From Polyangium fumosum (GTDB lineage: Bacteria > Myxococcota_A > Polyangia > Polyangiales > Polyangiaceae): a stretch of DNA of 44,517 nt. The notes below the pieces were generated by a model. It had not been told where the DNA came from. It saw only the letters and a list, made by a program, of their open reading frames with translations, and searched no databases. Positions 34,243 through 42,732 of the stretch are shown one piece after another. The number at the start of each line of letters is the position of its first letter. The stretch's first letter is position 1. The DNA is taken from contig NZ_SSMQ01000090.1 of assembly GCF_005144585.1 (NCBI RefSeq), positions 1-44,517 on the forward strand, given 5' to 3'. The position numbers were made by a program, and so were the translations under genes.

Positions 34243-35535
34243 TCACGTCCGCTTCTTTTTCTTCTTTTTTTTCGGCGGCGGCGGCGGCCGCGTCTTGCCC
34301 GGCGCGGCGGGGGTCCACGGAGCGCTCCGATCCACGGGCAGGGGCGTATCCGCGGGCAACGCTTGCTCTCCGGCGCGCTTGATCGTAAACGACGAGCTCA
34401 CGACGTTGTACATGTGGGCGCCGCCGAAATTCGAGAGGTCGCCCCCGCCGACGATGCCGATCGGAATGCAGAAGCGGCGCTTGCGCTCCTCGTCGAGGTC
34501 GCTGTACGGAATGAACCGGCCCGTATCGTCGCGGACGCCGCGCGTGTAGCCACCGCCGCCCGCCGACATCCCGTCCTGGACCGCCTGCGCGATCTGCTCG
34601 ATGACCTCGTTCGCGCAGAGGGGCCTGATCTCGCCCTTCACCACGCTTCCGGCCGGATACTGGACCTTCGACTCGATCTTGACGACGACCGTGACGCCTT
34701 GTTTGTCCGGGCCCATTTGCAAGGACCGCGCAGAGAGCCCGCTCTTCACGGCCTCCACGACGCCGGTCCAGTGGTTCGCATTCGCGTCCGTGGTGCTGAC
34801 GAGGCGGACGCCCTCGACCTTGCCTTGCGCGTCGAGCTTGACCTCGAACGTGGCGCGGGCGTCCTTGACCGCCGAGCCGCGCACGGCGGAGGCAATGGTG
34901 GAGGCGACGACGCCGGCCGCGGGGACGTCGATGCCGGTGGATTTGTCCTTGTTGTGAAGGGTGCCCGCAATGACGCGGCTCGCGATGTCGGAATCGACGG
35001 GGCGCGGCGCCTCGATGGTCGTGGGCGCGGGCCGCGCTGCCGGCGCGCCGGGCACGACGCCCGGGACGGCCCATACGGGCGAACCGAGACCGGGAAGCGC
35101 GCCGACGACGGGGGCCGGCGCGGGCGCGCCGCCGTATTCGTCGACGGGAGGGCTCGGCGCGGCGGGCGTGGGCGCGGGAGCGGGTTCGGGAGCGGGAGCG
35201 GGAGCGGATTCGGGAGCGGGAGCGGGAGCGGGCGCGGATTCGGGCGCGGGCGCGGGAGCGGATTCGGGCGCGGGCGCCGGCACGGGCGCAGGTGCACGCA
35301 CGGCCACGCGGGCCGCTTCGGGCGTGGGCGCTTGTTCGGGCGCCGGCGCGCGGGTCACCACGCCGGGCGGGTTTTCCTCCTCGATATCGACCGTCGTATC
35401 CGCGGAAGGCTCGACCCGCGGCGGCAACGGCTCGGCACCCGGCGCCGGTGCGCGCGGGGCGACGGACAGGAAAAGCACGTGCGCGAGGAGCGCGATCGCG
35501 CCCGCCCCTAGCTCGCGCCCCCGTTCCTTCACCAC
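34243..35535 (-). CDS. TonB/AgmX-like Pro-rich envelope-spanning protein
   Basis: A 430-aa protein from GTG at 35535. It has one N-terminal transmembrane helix (about 11-27) and a long Pro/Ala/Glu stretch (about 65-135, units P-A-P-A-P-E-S-A) that could span the periplasm. Residues about 215-290 resemble a TonB C-terminal sandwich (A-T-F-E-V-K-L-D-A-Q-G-K-V-E-G-V-R-L-V). A Cys-containing region (L-C-A-N-E-V, R-R-F-C-I-P) follows, then a poly-Pro/poly-Lys tail encoded by a homopyrimidine-type run at about 34251-34276. It could be a TonB-like energy transducer or an AgmX/PglI-type gliding-related protein; which one cannot be decided. Confidence 0.7.
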   Translation of the reverse strand: MVKERGRELGAGAIALLAHVLFLSVAPRAPAPGAEPLPPRVEPSADTTVDIEEENPPGVVTRAPAPEQAPTPEAARVAVRAPAPVPAPAPESAPAPAPESAPAPAPAPESAPAPAPEPAPAPTPAAPSPPVDEYGGAPAPAPVVGALPGLGSPVWAVPGVVPGAPAARPAPTTIEAPRPVDSDIASRVIAGTLHNKDKSTGIDVPAAGVVASTIASAVRGSAVKDARATFEVKLDAQGKVEGVRLVSTTDANANHWTGVVEAVKSGLSARSLQMGPDKQGVTVVVKIESKVQYPAGSVVKGEIRPLCANEVIEQIAQAVQDGMSAGGGGYTRGVRDDTGRFIPYSDLDEERKRRFCIPIGIVGGGDLSNFGGAHMYNVVSSSFTIKRAGEQALPADTPLPVDRSAPWTPAAPGKTRPPPPPKKKKKKKRT

Positions 35536-35541
35536 GCGCGG

Positions 35542-35547
35542 AGGCTA
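35542..35547 (-). promoter_or_regulatory. Candidate -10 hexamer of the TonB-like gene
   Basis: Minus-strand TAGCCT ends 6 nt before the GTG start. No -35 or ribosome-binding site is evident. Confidence 0.25.
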
Positions 35548-35570
35548 GCACATTCCCCGGCGCGCTTGCA

Positions 35571-35615
35571 CCTCGGCGCGTGACGGGGCGGGTCACGGGC
35601 GCGCCCATGCCGAGG
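35571..35615. promoter_or_regulatory. Nested inverted repeat downstream of the monooxygenase gene
   Basis: Outer arms cctcggc (35571-35577) and gccgagg (35609-35615) enclose inner arms gtgac (35580-35584) and gtcac (35592-35596). It lies between the monooxygenase stop and the TonB-like start, both on the minus strand. There is no T-tract, so it may be a weak terminator or a protein-binding palindrome. Confidence 0.35.
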
Positions 35616-35647
35616 CTCGTCGCGGCGGGAAAGATTCGTGGTGCCCC

Positions 35648-36967
35648 TCAACGCGTCACATAGAAAAACGCGATGCACATCTCGTCTTCGGTCCCTTCGC
35701 CCTGCTGCGTCACGGTGTCCCGGCCCGTCGTGTCGTAGCCGCAGGTGATCCGGATCGTATCGCCGCCCTGCACCTTCGGGGGCGTCTCGTACATCGAGAA
35801 CGATTGCCAGTGGAAATCCCAGTTCCCCACGTCGAGCAAGCATTGCTTCTGCCCCTCGTGCTCGGCCTCCACGTGCAGCGTCTTCCCCGTCCCGTGCATG
35901 TGCGGCGCCACGCCCCACAAGGTCACGGCGCCCGCTCCCGCCGGGACGGGCTCGTCGTTCGTCACGGTCGTCATCGGCTGCTGCGGCGGCAGGTTGATCC
36001 CCTGCGCCGCGATCCGCGAAATGGTCGCCTCTTTTTCGACCGAGTCCTGCACGACGGCCGCGATGCGGGTCTGATCGGGGAACGCGCCGCCCGCGAGGTT
36101 GTAATGGACCTGCACGACCATCTTGCGCCCACCTTCGAGCCTTAGGCCCGTGCCCGCGGGGAAACGCGTGGGCCCGCCGCCCGGGGCCCAGCCCACGACG
36201 AACCGCGAGGCCCCGACGCCCGGACCGCCGAAACACGTGTATCCCGGGCCCGCCTCGGCAGCGTCGAGGGATTCGGCCTCGGCCTCGGCCGCCGCCGTGT
36301 CGAGCGCGAATGCGATCACGTGGTGGACGACGCGCGGATCCCCCGGGACGACCTCGTACGCGGTGAGGAACTTGTCGGCCGTGATGCCCGGATCGACGAT
36401 GAAGCAGCGGTAATCGTCGACCTTCGATCCATCGGGCGTGTAGGCGACGCCCATGTCGATCGTGAGGTTCGCATCCGCGAGGCCCGCGGGCGGCTCGGGT
36501 TTTGCGGGGGCCTTCGTGAGGTCGCCCGCGGGCGCGCCGGCCTCGGCCCACGCGGAGATCGTGGCGATCTCCTCGGACGTGAGCCACCGGGCGTCCTGGA
36601 ACGTGTTGCAATGGCCGCAGTTGTTCGGATTGAAGGGCGGCATCTCGCGCGCCGTCGTGCGCTCCGCGAGGAGGCCCGCGAGCGGCTTCGTCTGCTCGTA
36701 ATCGAGGAGCGGGAAGGGCGCGATGCCGCCGTTCGTGTGGCACGTCGCGCAGTTCTTCATCAGGATCGGCGCGACATCCTCGGCATACGTGGGCGTCTTC
36801 GGGACGGTGGCCTCGACGCCGCACGTGGGGTCGAGGACGGTCACGGGGGTGTCCGGAGGAGGCGTCGTCCCCGAGCTGCCGGTGCTCCCGTCGCCGCCGC
36901 CGCACGCGGCCGCGAGGACGGCGAAGAGACCCATGGAAAGAGGAATCGCGAGGATGGATGTGCGCAT
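35648..36967 (-). CDS. Cytochrome c fused to copper type II ascorbate-dependent monooxygenase-like domain, lipoprotein
   Basis: A 439-aa lipoprotein (lipobox L-A-A-A-C, C22). Residues about 60-145 form a cytochrome c module with heme site C73-A-T-C76-H77. Residues about 165-439 match peptidylglycine/dopamine-type monooxygenases. The first copper would bind H215-H216 (V-V-H-H-V-I) and H288 (V-Q-V-H-Y-N); the second H356-x-H358 (P-H-M-H-G-T-G) and M430 (E-D-E-M-C). All ligand positions are present, so a copper-dependent hydroxylation outside the cytoplasm, fed by electrons via the heme, is likely; the substrate is unknown. It follows the esterase gene by 43 bp and may be co-transcribed. Confidence 0.9.
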   Translation of the reverse strand: MRTSILAIPLSMGLFAVLAAACGGGDGSTGSSGTTPPPDTPVTVLDPTCGVEATVPKTPTYAEDVAPILMKNCATCHTNGGIAPFPLLDYEQTKPLAGLLAERTTAREMPPFNPNNCGHCNTFQDARWLTSEEIATISAWAEAGAPAGDLTKAPAKPEPPAGLADANLTIDMGVAYTPDGSKVDDYRCFIVDPGITADKFLTAYEVVPGDPRVVHHVIAFALDTAAAEAEAESLDAAEAGPGYTCFGGPGVGASRFVVGWAPGGGPTRFPAGTGLRLEGGRKMVVQVHYNLAGGAFPDQTRIAAVVQDSVEKEATISRIAAQGINLPPQQPMTTVTNDEPVPAGAGAVTLWGVAPHMHGTGKTLHVEAEHEGQKQCLLDVGNWDFHWQSFSMYETPPKVQGGDTIRITCGYDTTGRDTVTQQGEGTEDEMCIAFFYVTR

Positions 36968-37010
36968 GCCGCCAGAGACACCGGCCGGGCGCGCTTCGTA
37001 AAAGGAGAAA

Positions 37011-37781
37011 TCAGGGCTTGCCGAGGAAGGCGAGCGCTTTTTCGACCTGCTCGTCCGTCATCGCGTGGCCTGCGCGCGGACGCCCGATCTCCAGGTGCGG
37101 CCAGCGCATCCGCTTCAGCATCTTCGCGAGCGCCTGCTGCTTGTCGTGCGTGGGATCGCCCGCGCCCCACGCGACCACGATCGGCGCGCGTTTCTTCGTC
37201 CCCTTGGCCTCCATCTCGTGGTACGGCGCGCCCGAGCCGCCCGCGAAGAGCGCATACCCCGCGACGTCGAGCCGGCCGCGCATCGCGAGCGAGGTCGCAT
37301 AATACGCGCCGTTCGAGAACCCAAACACATAAACGCGCTCGAACGGTGTGCCCGCGGCTTGCTCCAGCGCATTGCGCGCGGCCGTCCATTCGGCGATGAG
37401 CGCGTCCTCGTGGATCCGGCGCGCGTCCATGCCCGTCGGCCACGCCCACCAGCTCTCCATCGTCTTCGGCCCGATCCCGCGCCGGCCCCGCGGCATGATC
37501 ACGGTATGCCCGTACGTCGCGCCCACCCGCGCCGCGTTGCGCTGCGAGTTCCATTGATCGTGCGTATCGGGCTGGATGACGCCGTGGAGGTGGATGATGA
37601 GCGTCCGAGGCCCGGGCGCGGGCTTCTCGGGGACGAACACGCACACCTCGTTCGCCAGCGCCTTGAGTTCGGCCGCGCACCAGCGGCGCGTGTCGACCTC
37701 CGCCGCCGGGGCCTCGGCCGACGCCGGACGTGGGCCCGCCGCGAGGAGGGCGAAGACGAACGCGAAGGCCGCCGGGCGCAT
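37011..37781 (-). CDS. Secreted alpha/beta-hydrolase (esterase/PHB depolymerase-like)
   Basis: A 256-aa exported hydrolase: signal peptide to about residue 22 (A-R-P-A-S-A-E). H-L-H-G (about 64-67) provides the oxyanion-hole strand, G-F-S156-N-G the nucleophile elbow, G-A-G-D209 the acid and R-A-G-H239 the base, so the triad is complete. C35 and C47 may form a disulfide. The family cleaves short-chain esters or polyesters; the actual substrate is unknown. It precedes the copper monooxygenase gene on the same strand and diverges from the RelE-like gene across 56 bp. Confidence 0.88.
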   Translation of the reverse strand: MRPAAFAFVFALLAAGPRPASAEAPAAEVDTRRWCAAELKALANEVCVFVPEKPAPGPRTLIIHLHGVIQPDTHDQWNSQRNAARVGATYGHTVIMPRGRRGIGPKTMESWWAWPTGMDARRIHEDALIAEWTAARNALEQAAGTPFERVYVFGFSNGAYYATSLAMRGRLDVAGYALFAGGSGAPYHEMEAKGTKKRAPIVVAWGAGDPTHDKQQALAKMLKRMRWPHLEIGRPRAGHAMTDEQVEKALAFLGKP

Positions 37782-37787
37782 GGGCCG

Positions 37788-37793
37788 ACCCTA
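37788..37793 (-). promoter_or_regulatory. Candidate -10 hexamer of the esterase gene
   Basis: Minus-strand TAGGGT ends 6 nt before the ATG at 37781. It shares the 56-bp divergent gap with a second such hexamer on the plus strand. Confidence 0.25.
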
Positions 37794-37824
37794 CCACGGC
37801 TCGCGCGTGCCGGGCACGTTCGTG

Positions 37825-37830
37825 TATTGT
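37825..37830 (+). promoter_or_regulatory. Candidate -10 hexamer of the RelE-like gene
   Basis: TATTGT ends 7 nt before the ATG at 37838. The 7 nt contain no ribosome-binding site, and the -35 is weak. Confidence 0.3.
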
Positions 37831-37837
37831 GCTCCCC

Positions 37838-38329
37838 ATGGATGAGATGCGCGGTGACGAAGATGTACGGGCCGCCCAAGCGCAGGTGCTTTCGGCGCTC
37901 GCGGGGCGGCTTTCGAAGGGGGACACGCTGCTCCCCGCGGAGTTCGTGGCCAAGCTCGCCGAGGAGCTCGCGCTCCGCATCGACGACGAGGCGATTGGCG
38001 CGGCCTGGGCCGAGCAAGGGCACGAGGAGCCGGTGTCGTGGCGAGGAAGCGCGGCGCGCTCGAGCCGGCGCGGGCGGGGGAGGGACGTGCGCGACATCGA
38101 GCTGCTCACGCGCGCGGTGCGCGACCTCGAAGCGCTCGCGCCGGCCGAGCGGGAGGACATTTCGCTGGAGATCGACGCGCTCGCCTTTGATCCGGTGCCG
38201 CGCGGGGTGATGGCGTTCCACGGTCGGAAAGACGGACACCTGCAAAGCCGCATGGGCGCGCGGCGATTGCTTTACAAGGTGCAGGGGATGCTGGTGACCG
38301 TCGTGGCGATCACCAGCGAGGCGGGCTGA
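37838..38329 (+). CDS. RelE/ParE-like domain protein with N-terminal helical extension
   Basis: A 163-aa soluble protein. Residues about 84-160 follow the RelE/ParE pattern: a helix pair (R-D-I-E-L-L-T-R-A-V-R-D-L-E-A-L), F-D-P-V-P-R-G-V-M, then the sheet with G-R-K-D-G-H-L-Q-S-R-M-G-A-R-R-L-L-Y and V-T-V-V-A-I-T. Residues 1-60 form an extra acidic helical part. No separate small antitoxin gene flanks it, so this part could be a fused antitoxin, or the protein could be a retired toxin. An upstream in-frame ATG at 37730 would lie inside the divergent esterase gene and is rejected. Its stop is 1 bp from the end of the convergent malic enzyme gene. Confidence 0.6.
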   Translation: MDEMRGDEDVRAAQAQVLSALAGRLSKGDTLLPAEFVAKLAEELALRIDDEAIGAAWAEQGHEEPVSWRGSAARSSRRGRGRDVRDIELLTRAVRDLEALAPAEREDISLEIDALAFDPVPRGVMAFHGRKDGHLQSRMGARRLLYKVQGMLVTVVAITSEAG

Positions 38330-38330
38330 T

Positions 38331-39680
38331 TCAGGAACGCTTGCGAGGTGTCAGGCGCGCAGTGCCTTCGAGCCCCTGCGCGCGCGCGGCCTCGACGACG
38401 GCCTCACACACGGCCTCGTGCACGTGCGGCAAGAGCGGCGAGGGCACGACCTCGCCCTTTTCGGCGCACGACGCGATCGCGCGCGCCGCGGCGATACGCA
38501 TCTCCGGCGTGATGGCGCGGCTCTCCACGGCGAGCGCGCCGCGGAACAGGCCCGGGAACGCGAGCGCATTGTTGATGCTGCGCCCGTCGCTGCAAAACGC
38601 CGCGCCCGCCGCGATCGCGTCCGTCGGCTCGATCTCCGGGTCCGGGTTCGAGAGCGGGAAAATCACCTGCCCCGGCCGGATCCATTTCGGATCGATGAGG
38701 CCGGGCCTGCCCGTCGCCGCGATCACGATATCGGCCTCGCGCATGAGCGTGGGCAGATCGACCGGGTGCGCGCCCATGCCTTTCAGCCAGTTCATGGCCT
38801 CCTCGGACCGGTCCGTCACGAGCACGTCGCGCGCCCCGTGCGCCATCATGAGCCGCGCGATCGCGCTGCCCGCCGCGCCGAGCCCGATCTGCCCGACGCG
38901 CGCCTTCTCCAGCGCCACCCCCGTCATCTTGCAGGCATTGAGCACCGCGGCGAGCGCGACCGTCGCCGTGCCGTGCTGGTCGTCGTGCATGACGGGTTTG
39001 TCGAGGCGCTCAATCAGCTCCTCCTCGATCTTGTAACAATCCGGGATGCGGATGTCTTCGAGGTGAATGCCTCCGAACGTGAGCGAGAGGCGCATGACCG
39101 TGTCCACGAACTCCCGCGGATCGAGGGTGTCGACGAGGATCGGCGAGGCGCTGATCCCGACGAACTTGTCGTAGAGGACGGCCTTTCCTTCCATGACCGG
39201 CAGCGAGGCGAGCGGCCCGACGTGGCCGAGGCCGAGCACACGCGTGCCGTTCGTGAAGATACCGACCGAGTTGCCGATCCCCGTGAGGTGCCTCGCGCGC
39301 TCGGGCTCCCGCTCGATCGCACGCGCGACGCGCGCCACGCCGGGCGTGTAGATGTAACGCAAATCGCGCTGATGCCGGAGCTCGATCCGGCTCGTCATGT
39401 GGAGCTTGCCGCCCTTGTGCAGGTCGAAGACGCGGTCGATCGTGTCGAGAATCTCGACGCCGTCGACGGCGCGCACGGCCTCGATGACGCGGTCGCGTTG
39501 CTCCTCGTCCAGCGTCTCGACCGTGACCTCACGCAGGGTATCGCCCTCCATGCTGCGCAAGGTGGTGAGGTCACCCAGCAAACCACCTTGCTCGGCGATC
39601 GCCGTCGCGAGGCGTGCAAGTTGGCCCACGCGGTGTTTGCATTTGACGCGAAGTACGGTGTCGAGGGTGGTCTTCCTCAT
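38331..39680 (-). CDS. NAD-dependent malic enzyme with N-terminal ACT domain
   Basis: A 449-aa cytoplasmic enzyme converting malate to pyruvate plus CO2. Residues about 7-85 form an ACT-type regulatory domain (V-L-R-V-K-C, I-A-E-Q-G-G-L-L-G-D). The catalytic core includes Y-T-P-G-V (about 111-115), F-T-N-G-T-R-V-L-G-L-G, Y-D-K172-F, H-L-E-D-I with P-D-C-Y (metal) and H-D-D-Q-H-G-T-A. The nucleotide-binding fold has G-L-G-A-A-G-S-A near 266-273, and N-N-A-L-A-F-P-G-L-F near the end. Start 39680 is chosen; an ATG five codons upstream (39695) is equally possible, as neither has a strong ribosome site. The ACT domain suggests amino-acid or other small-ligand control. Confidence 0.92.
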   Translation of the reverse strand: MRKTTLDTVLRVKCKHRVGQLARLATAIAEQGGLLGDLTTLRSMEGDTLREVTVETLDEEQRDRVIEAVRAVDGVEILDTIDRVFDLHKGGKLHMTSRIELRHQRDLRYIYTPGVARVARAIEREPERARHLTGIGNSVGIFTNGTRVLGLGHVGPLASLPVMEGKAVLYDKFVGISASPILVDTLDPREFVDTVMRLSLTFGGIHLEDIRIPDCYKIEEELIERLDKPVMHDDQHGTATVALAAVLNACKMTGVALEKARVGQIGLGAAGSAIARLMMAHGARDVLVTDRSEEAMNWLKGMGAHPVDLPTLMREADIVIAATGRPGLIDPKWIRPGQVIFPLSNPDPEIEPTDAIAAGAAFCSDGRSINNALAFPGLFRGALAVESRAITPEMRIAAARAIASCAEKGEVVPSPLLPHVHEAVCEAVVEAARAQGLEGTARLTPRKRS

Positions 39681-39740
39681 GGGGGCGCGGACCATACCAC
39701 GAAGCCGGCCGCATGGGAGCAAGTTGGGGCAAGGAGGACA

Positions 39741-39770
39741 TTTCCGTCTCGTAGGATCTTCCCTTATCAT
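39741..39770 (+). promoter_or_regulatory. Candidate promoter of the second vgrG operon
   Basis: TTTCCG (39741-39746) and TATCAT (39765-39770) have an 18-bp spacer. The -10 is a 5/6 match and lies 34 nt before the vgrG ATG, which has AGGAGAG upstream. Confidence 0.35.
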
Positions 39771-39804
39771 CCGCGCGTAGAGTCGCCCGAGGAGAGAGAC
39801 AACC

Positions 39805-41775
39805 ATGGTGATGTTCGCGCCCGCCGAGGCCTCGCGCCCCAACTTGCAGCTCGAGGTCGCGTCCGGGGACACGCTCGACGTGCGCAAGTTCCAGGTCACG
39901 GAGCGCGTGTCGGATCTCTTCGAGGTCCGCCTCGTGGCGCTCTCGCCGAACCCCGAGATCGACTTTGACGCGGTGCTCGGCCGGGAGGCGACGTTCACGC
40001 TCTCCCGCAACCAGCTCCTCGCCACCGCGTACCGCACGTGGGGCGGGATCTGCCATCACATCCAGCAGGTCGAGACGGAGGAGGCGGGGCTCTCCACGTA
40101 CGAGCTCGTGATCGTGCCGAAGCTCTGGTTTTTGACGCAGCGCCGCAACCACCGCATGTTCCAGCAGCTCTCGGACCTCGACGTCGTGCTCCAGCTCCTC
40201 CGCGAGTGGGGCATCGAGCCCGTGCAGAAGGTCGACGCGGCCACCTACAAGAAACGCAAATATCGCGTGCAGTACGGCGAGAGCGATTACGCGTTCCTCT
40301 GCCGTCTGCTCGAAGACGCAGGCATCACGTTTTACTTCGACCAGCAAGGCGAGACCACCGTGCTCGTCCTCCACGACGCCCCGCAGGACAATCCGACCCG
40401 CGAGCCCTCCGTCCGGTTCGTCGACAAACCGATGGTGGACAAGGATCTCGAGTTCGTCACCGAGGTGCGCGTCGGACAGCGCACGCGGCCCGGCAAGTAC
40501 ACGATCTTCGACCACGACTACCGGCGCCCCGCGAACTACAAGCTGATGGGCACGCACGCCGAGGGCGAGGCGTTCGAGCAGCAGATGGAGCGCTTCCATT
40601 ACGTGCCCGGCGCCTCCCTCTTCCGCACCGACGGGCGCGAGCCCACGCCGAGCGCCGACGACAAGGGCGCGGCGCGGCACGACGAGGGCGAGGCCAAGCG
40701 AATCGCGAAGATCCGCCTGGAGGCGAAGCGCGCCGAGGCCCGCAAGGCCACGTTCCGCACGAACCTCGTCGAGCTGCGGCCCGGGACCGTCATGCGCGTC
40801 GTTGATCATCCGCGGCGCGAGCTTTCGAACCGGCTGCTCGTGGTGCATTCGACCTACGAGGGCACGTCGTATGGCGAGTGGGTCCACAGGCTGGAGACGC
40901 GCAGCGCCGAGATCCCGTACCGTCCGCCGCTCGTCACGCCGAAGCCGAAGGTGAGCGGCGTCGAGAGCGCGACCGTCGTCGGCCCCGCGGGCGAGGAGAT
41001 CCATACCGACGAGTTCGGCCGCGTGCGCGTCCATTTCCACTGGGATCGCGAGAGCCAGATGAACCAGGACAGCTCGTGCTGGATCCACGTGAGCCAATCG
41101 TGGGGCGGCGCGGGCTACGGCGGCGTGCAGCTCCCGCGCATCGGCCAGGAGGTGATCGTCGATTTCCTCGGCGGGGATCCGGATCGGCCCATCATCGTGG
41201 GGCGTGTCTTCACGAACCTGCAAAAGGTGCCGTACCCGCTGCCGGCGAACAAGACGCAGAGCGGGCTCCGCTCGGCCTCCTCGCCCGCGACGGGCGGCTA
41301 CAACGAGCTGATGTTCGAGGACGCCGCGGGCCGCGAGCTCATGCGGCTCCAGGCCGAGAAAGACTTCACGGGCCTCGTGAAGCACGACCTCCGGATGAAC
41401 ATCCAGAACGACCGCACGCACAACGTCGGCAACAACGACGCGGAGTCGGTCGTCGGCGAGCAGACCGTGAAGGTCGCGAAGAAACGCACCGTGCGCGTCA
41501 AGCTCGACCAGCAGCACCAGGTCGGCGAGAACATCCTCGTGCAGTCGGTGAACGGCGTGTCGACGCACCTGTCGAAGCAGGCCATCCGGCTCTTCAGCGA
41601 GATGATCATCCTCTCCACCTCGCCGGACTCGTTCATCGTGATCTCGCAAAGCGGGATCACGATTCAATCGCCGATCGTGCAGATCAACCCGGGCATGCTC
41701 CGGGTCCCGAATCCGCCGCAGCCCGCGGCGATCGAGGACGCGACGGCCGTCACGGGATACATCGGAGCGCCATGA
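39805..41775 (+). CDS. vgrG: T6SS spike protein VgrG (TssI), second copy
   Basis: A 656-aa VgrG, diverged from the copy at 4347. The gp27-like base (about 1-380) includes V-P-K-L-W-F-L-T-Q-R-R-N-H-R-M-F and D-A-G-I-T-F-Y-F-D. The gp5 OB-fold has T-D-E-F-G-R-V-R-V-H-F-H-W-D and G-D-P-D-R-P-I-I-V-G-R-V-F. The beta-helix is shorter than in the first copy, and the C-terminus after S-P-I-V-Q-I-N-P-G is a short Pro-rich tail, probably the docking site for the tip protein. It begins an operon with an ATPase, two Eag-like chaperones and the prePAAR effector, so it is the likely carrier of that effector. ATPase translation starts inside its stop (ATGA). Confidence 0.95.
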   Translation: MVMFAPAEASRPNLQLEVASGDTLDVRKFQVTERVSDLFEVRLVALSPNPEIDFDAVLGREATFTLSRNQLLATAYRTWGGICHHIQQVETEEAGLSTYELVIVPKLWFLTQRRNHRMFQQLSDLDVVLQLLREWGIEPVQKVDAATYKKRKYRVQYGESDYAFLCRLLEDAGITFYFDQQGETTVLVLHDAPQDNPTREPSVRFVDKPMVDKDLEFVTEVRVGQRTRPGKYTIFDHDYRRPANYKLMGTHAEGEAFEQQMERFHYVPGASLFRTDGREPTPSADDKGAARHDEGEAKRIAKIRLEAKRAEARKATFRTNLVELRPGTVMRVVDHPRRELSNRLLVVHSTYEGTSYGEWVHRLETRSAEIPYRPPLVTPKPKVSGVESATVVGPAGEEIHTDEFGRVRVHFHWDRESQMNQDSSCWIHVSQSWGGAGYGGVQLPRIGQEVIVDFLGGDPDRPIIVGRVFTNLQKVPYPLPANKTQSGLRSASSPATGGYNELMFEDAAGRELMRLQAEKDFTGLVKHDLRMNIQNDRTHNVGNNDAESVVGEQTVKVAKKRTVRVKLDQQHQVGENILVQSVNGVSTHLSKQAIRLFSEMIILSTSPDSFIVISQSGITIQSPIVQINPGMLRVPNPPQPAAIEDATAVTGYIGAP

Positions 41776-42728
41776 GAGTTCGCAAGGTACGGGTCGACGG
41801 ATTCCGGGGTTTGCCTGATCAGGAGTTTTCCCTGATCAACGCGCGCACGGACGGCGCCCACGAGCTCGTGGTCGTCACGGGCACACGCGCGAGCGGCAAG
41901 ACGAGCTTCCTCGAGGCGATCCTCGCGGCGAAGGAGCAAGTCGGGCCCTATGGCCCCGCCGCGCCGTCGTCGAGCTTCCTGCGGCCCGGCGTCACCACGG
42001 CGAAGGTGCGCGTCGAATGGGAGCTCTCGAACGGGGAGCGGGATCGGTATGGCACCGGCGCGCGCGCCCTCGTGAGCGAGTCGATCTTCGGCGACCTCGT
42101 GCTCGAGCCGCCGGAGCCGGATCCGGCGCTCGCGGCGCTGCTCGCGGAGTACATCCCGGATCCGGCGTTCGGCAAGGTCGAGTATTTCCACGCCTCGCGA
42201 CGGCTCCCGTTCGCGTCGGCGATCGATCTCTCGCGGTCGGCCGGCGACAGCCTCGATCGGATGGTGCGGCTCGGCCGCGACGACATGAAGTACAGCGGGC
42301 TCGTGCGCTTCATCGTGGAGGCGGGGCTCGGGCTCGACGTCGACGCCGAGGGCAAACCGAAGCCCCCGGGGCGCATCAAGAAGGCCTTCGAGGCGCTCTG
42401 CCCGACGAAGCAGCTCGGGGGGCTTTATCGTGCGAACGACGCGATGCTGCCGGTCTTCCTCGACGGCCAGCGCAGGGCCTACAGCCTGGCGCAGCTCTCG
42501 GACAGCGAGCTCGACGCGCTGCTCTTCGCGACGACGTTCGTGCGGGCGGGCGTCGGGCAATCGATCGTGCTCATCGATACGCCGGAGAAGCACCTCGGCG
42601 ACGCGGAGGCGCGCGACTTCGTGAAGACGCTCGCGACGCTCGGCACGAACAACCAGCTCATCGTGGCGACGCAATCGGCGGCGCTCGTGTCGAGCGTGCA
42701 GGCGGATCAAGTGATCCGGCTCGGGTGA
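41772..42728 (+). CDS. ABC/SMC-type AAA ATPase of the VgrG island
   Basis: A 318-aa P-loop protein. Walker A G37-T-R-A-S-G-K-T-S45; signature-like L-S-D-S-E (242-246); Walker B I-V-L-I-D269-T-P-E272 with the catalytic Glu; D-loop H-L-G-D; the switch position reads A-T-Q-S (Q301) instead of the usual His. The layout resembles small AAA_15/AAA_21-type ATPases. Overlapping the vgrG stop by 4 bp, it is likely made with VgrG, and may help effector loading or unfolding. Such ATPases also occur in defence loci, so a separate function is not excluded. Confidence 0.85.
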   Translation: MRVRKVRVDGFRGLPDQEFSLINARTDGAHELVVVTGTRASGKTSFLEAILAAKEQVGPYGPAAPSSSFLRPGVTTAKVRVEWELSNGERDRYGTGARALVSESIFGDLVLEPPEPDPALAALLAEYIPDPAFGKVEYFHASRRLPFASAIDLSRSAGDSLDRMVRLGRDDMKYSGLVRFIVEAGLGLDVDAEGKPKPPGRIKKAFEALCPTKQLGGLYRANDAMLPVFLDGQRRAYSLAQLSDSELDALLFATTFVRAGVGQSIVLIDTPEKHLGDAEARDFVKTLATLGTNNQLIVATQSAALVSSVQADQVIRLG

Positions 42729-42732
42729 GGGC

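Noticed and set aside
37730..37837. Longer start for the RelE-like gene
   Set aside because: It would overlap the first 52 bp of the divergent esterase gene and adds an Arg/Pro-rich stretch; the ATG at 37838 fits better.
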